Source: Acidobacteriota bacterium
GTDB lineage: Bacteria; Acidobacteriota; Terriglobia; Acidiferrales; UBA7541
Reading direction: 5' to 3'
Assembly (NCBI GenBank): GCA_003223295.1
Contig: QHYM01000123.1
Coordinates: 1 to 55,379 of the forward strand
Length of the DNA stretch: 55,379 nucleotides
The notes under the pieces are model-generated. The model was not told where the DNA came from. It made no database searches and worked only from the letters and a program-made list of their open reading frames with translations. Made by a program: the position numbers and the translations under genes. Below are positions 54,711 through 55,379 of the stretch, one piece after another. Each line of letters begins with the position of its first letter. Positions within the stretch are counted from its first letter, which is position 1.

Positions 54711-55245
54711 GAGAATTCCCGAGCCTTGGGGATCGTTTTTGGAGGAACTCGACCAGCGGGCGTCGGGCGAGACGCGCCTGGATTGCCTGGGCGGGTTTGT
54801 GGTGACACAGCTTTACGGGTTTTCGCGAGAAACGTCGGATCTCGATGTGCTGGTCGTCGCGCCGGGGAAGGAACGTACGCCGCTGCTGGAGTCCAAGGCG
54901 GAGAGCTTCACAGGAAATACAAGGGTCTATTTGGACTCTGTGGGCGTGGCCAAGGTCCCGGAGGACTACGAAGAGCGGCTGACGGAAATGTTTCCGGGGG
55001 CGTACGAGCATCTTCGCTTATGCGCGTTGGACCCGTACGATCTGGCGCTATCCAAGCTGGAGCGCAACATTCAGCGGGACCGCGATGACGTGAGACATCT
55101 GGCGAGTTTTGTTCCTCGGGATCTGGAAATTCTCAAGGAACGGTATGGGAGAGAGCTTCGCTGGCAACTGGGGAATCCGGAGCGCGAGGATCTGACATTG
55201 AAACTGTGGATAGAAATGATCGAGGAAGAGAGGATGCGGCGATAA
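54697..55245 (+). CDS. DUF6036/AbiEii-like nucleotidyltransferase, candidate toxin
   Basis: A 182-residue protein. The MNT-type nucleotidyltransferase core is clear: LGGFVVTQLYGFSRETSDLD followed by VLVV, with the GG (32-33) and the catalytic Asp dyad D48/D50. The C-terminal helices LDPYDLALSKLERNIQRDRD with DVRHLASFVP match the lysine- and aspartate-rich tail of AbiEii/DUF6036 proteins. Toxins of this fold transfer nucleotides to tRNA or proteins and stop growth. The 14-bp overlap with the XRE gene and the shared operator support a toxin-antitoxin pair. Biochemical activity is not shown. Confidence 0.8.
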   Translation: MQLAKRIPEPWGSFLEELDQRASGETRLDCLGGFVVTQLYGFSRETSDLDVLVVAPGKERTPLLESKAESFTGNTRVYLDSVGVAKVPEDYEERLTEMFPGAYEHLRLCALDPYDLALSKLERNIQRDRDDVRHLASFVPRDLEILKERYGRELRWQLGNPEREDLTLKLWIEMIEEERMRR

Positions 55246-55289
55246 ATAAAAGGCGGCGGCCCCGATCAGAACAAGCTGACCGGGGCCGC
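55246..55289 (-). terminator. Rho-independent terminator of the minus-strand gene entering from the right edge
   Basis: GCGGCCCCGATCAG (55256-55269) and CTGACCGGGGCCGC (55276-55289) form a 14-bp stem with one mismatch and a 6-base loop. Read on the minus strand it is followed by CCTTTTATTT, a U-rich tail. It lies 30 bp beyond the stop of the right-edge gene. It also separates that gene from the convergent nucleotidyltransferase, whose stop codon is inside the U-rich part. Confidence 0.85.
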
Positions 55290-55318
55290 AATCGTTGATC
55301 TAATTGCTGTTTCTGGCT

Positions 55319-55379
55319 TCAGCCTTTCGCCGGGACGGTGACCGGCTTGGCGAGCCTAAAGGTCAACTGCGACTTGGCA
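55319..55379 (-). CDS. C-terminus of an unidentified gene (runs off right edge)
   Basis: The last 19 or so codons read AKSQLTFRLAKPVTVPAKG and stop at TGA 55319-55321. A short strand with LTFRLAKPVTV and a Pro/Lys end recalls the tails of exported acidobacterial proteins, but this is too short to name a family. A terminator follows, which supports a real gene. Confidence 0.55.
   Translation of the reverse strand, partial: AKSQLTFRLAKPVTVPAKG

Noticed and set aside
1-55379. tRNA, rRNA, CRISPR arrays, insertion sequences and riboswitches
   Set aside because: I looked for tRNA T-loop sequences, regularly spaced repeats, transposase motifs and known leader elements and found none I could support by eye. 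A covariance-model scan would be the decisive test.

Overview
The window looks like a chromosomal segment of an Acidobacteriota (Terriglobia-like) genome, probably from soil or a metagenome. This is inferred from gene content. There are three tandem ABC-permease genes of the acidobacterial orphan-permease (ADOP) type behind a PadR regulator. There is also an Oar-like TonB-dependent receptor with a carboxypeptidase-regulatory domain, two CRTAC1/FG-GAP proteins, many Tat or Sec signal peptides, and abundant TPR proteins. GC content is high. I see no rRNA, tRNA, CRISPR array or insertion sequence.

Layout. Position 1-127 is the start of an AbiEi-like antitoxin leaving the left edge, behind a palindrome. 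0.4-7.3 kb holds an acyl-CoA carboxylase set: the carboxyltransferase lies apart from biotin carboxylase and BCCP, with an S9 peptidase and a ChbG/YdjC-like deacetylase between them. 7.4-10.2 kb holds a Tat-exported FAD oxidoreductase flanked by a copied fragment of the BCCP gene, then a PPIase lipoprotein and rpmB. 10.4-18.5 kb holds a HEAT-repeat protein, a PilZ protein, a divergent Gfo/Idh and aldo/keto reductase pair (both with Tat-like leaders), a MATE exporter, an ACT protein and a lytic transglycosylase. 18.5-26.6 kb holds a His/Met-rich exported protein with copper-monooxygenase-like features, an amidohydrolase, and a minus-strand operon. That operon encodes a redoxin, a c-type heme/copper-monooxygenase-like/TPR protein, a TPR protein and a GH13 glucosidase. 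26.7-32.1 kb holds the TonB-dependent receptor, with a clear terminator, and a divergent membrane-bound winged-helix regulator. 32.1-36.6 kb holds a large TPR protein, a CRTAC1 gene broken by an internal deletion, and an exported GH130 protein. 36.7-45.3 kb holds padR and the three ADOP permeases in one operon with a palindromic operator. 45.5-50.1 kb holds an intact CRTAC1 gene and an exported (alpha/alpha)6 glycoside hydrolase. 50.4-55.2 kb holds a large RecB-like nuclease / RNase H-like / SF1 helicase fusion followed by an XRE regulator-nucleotidyltransferase pair that looks like a toxin-antitoxin module. A terminator and the end of another minus-strand gene close the window.

Taken together, much of the window serves envelope and periplasmic work: polysaccharide and oligosaccharide breakdown, uptake through the TonB receptor, export, and periplasmic redox chemistry. 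The two edges carry genome-defence or toxin-antitoxin type genes. The observations most worth checking are the heme/copper/TPR operon with its redoxin, the nuclease-helicase next to the XRE-nucleotidyltransferase pair, the duplicated BCCP fragment, the deletion in the CRTAC1 gene, and the palindromic padR promoter.
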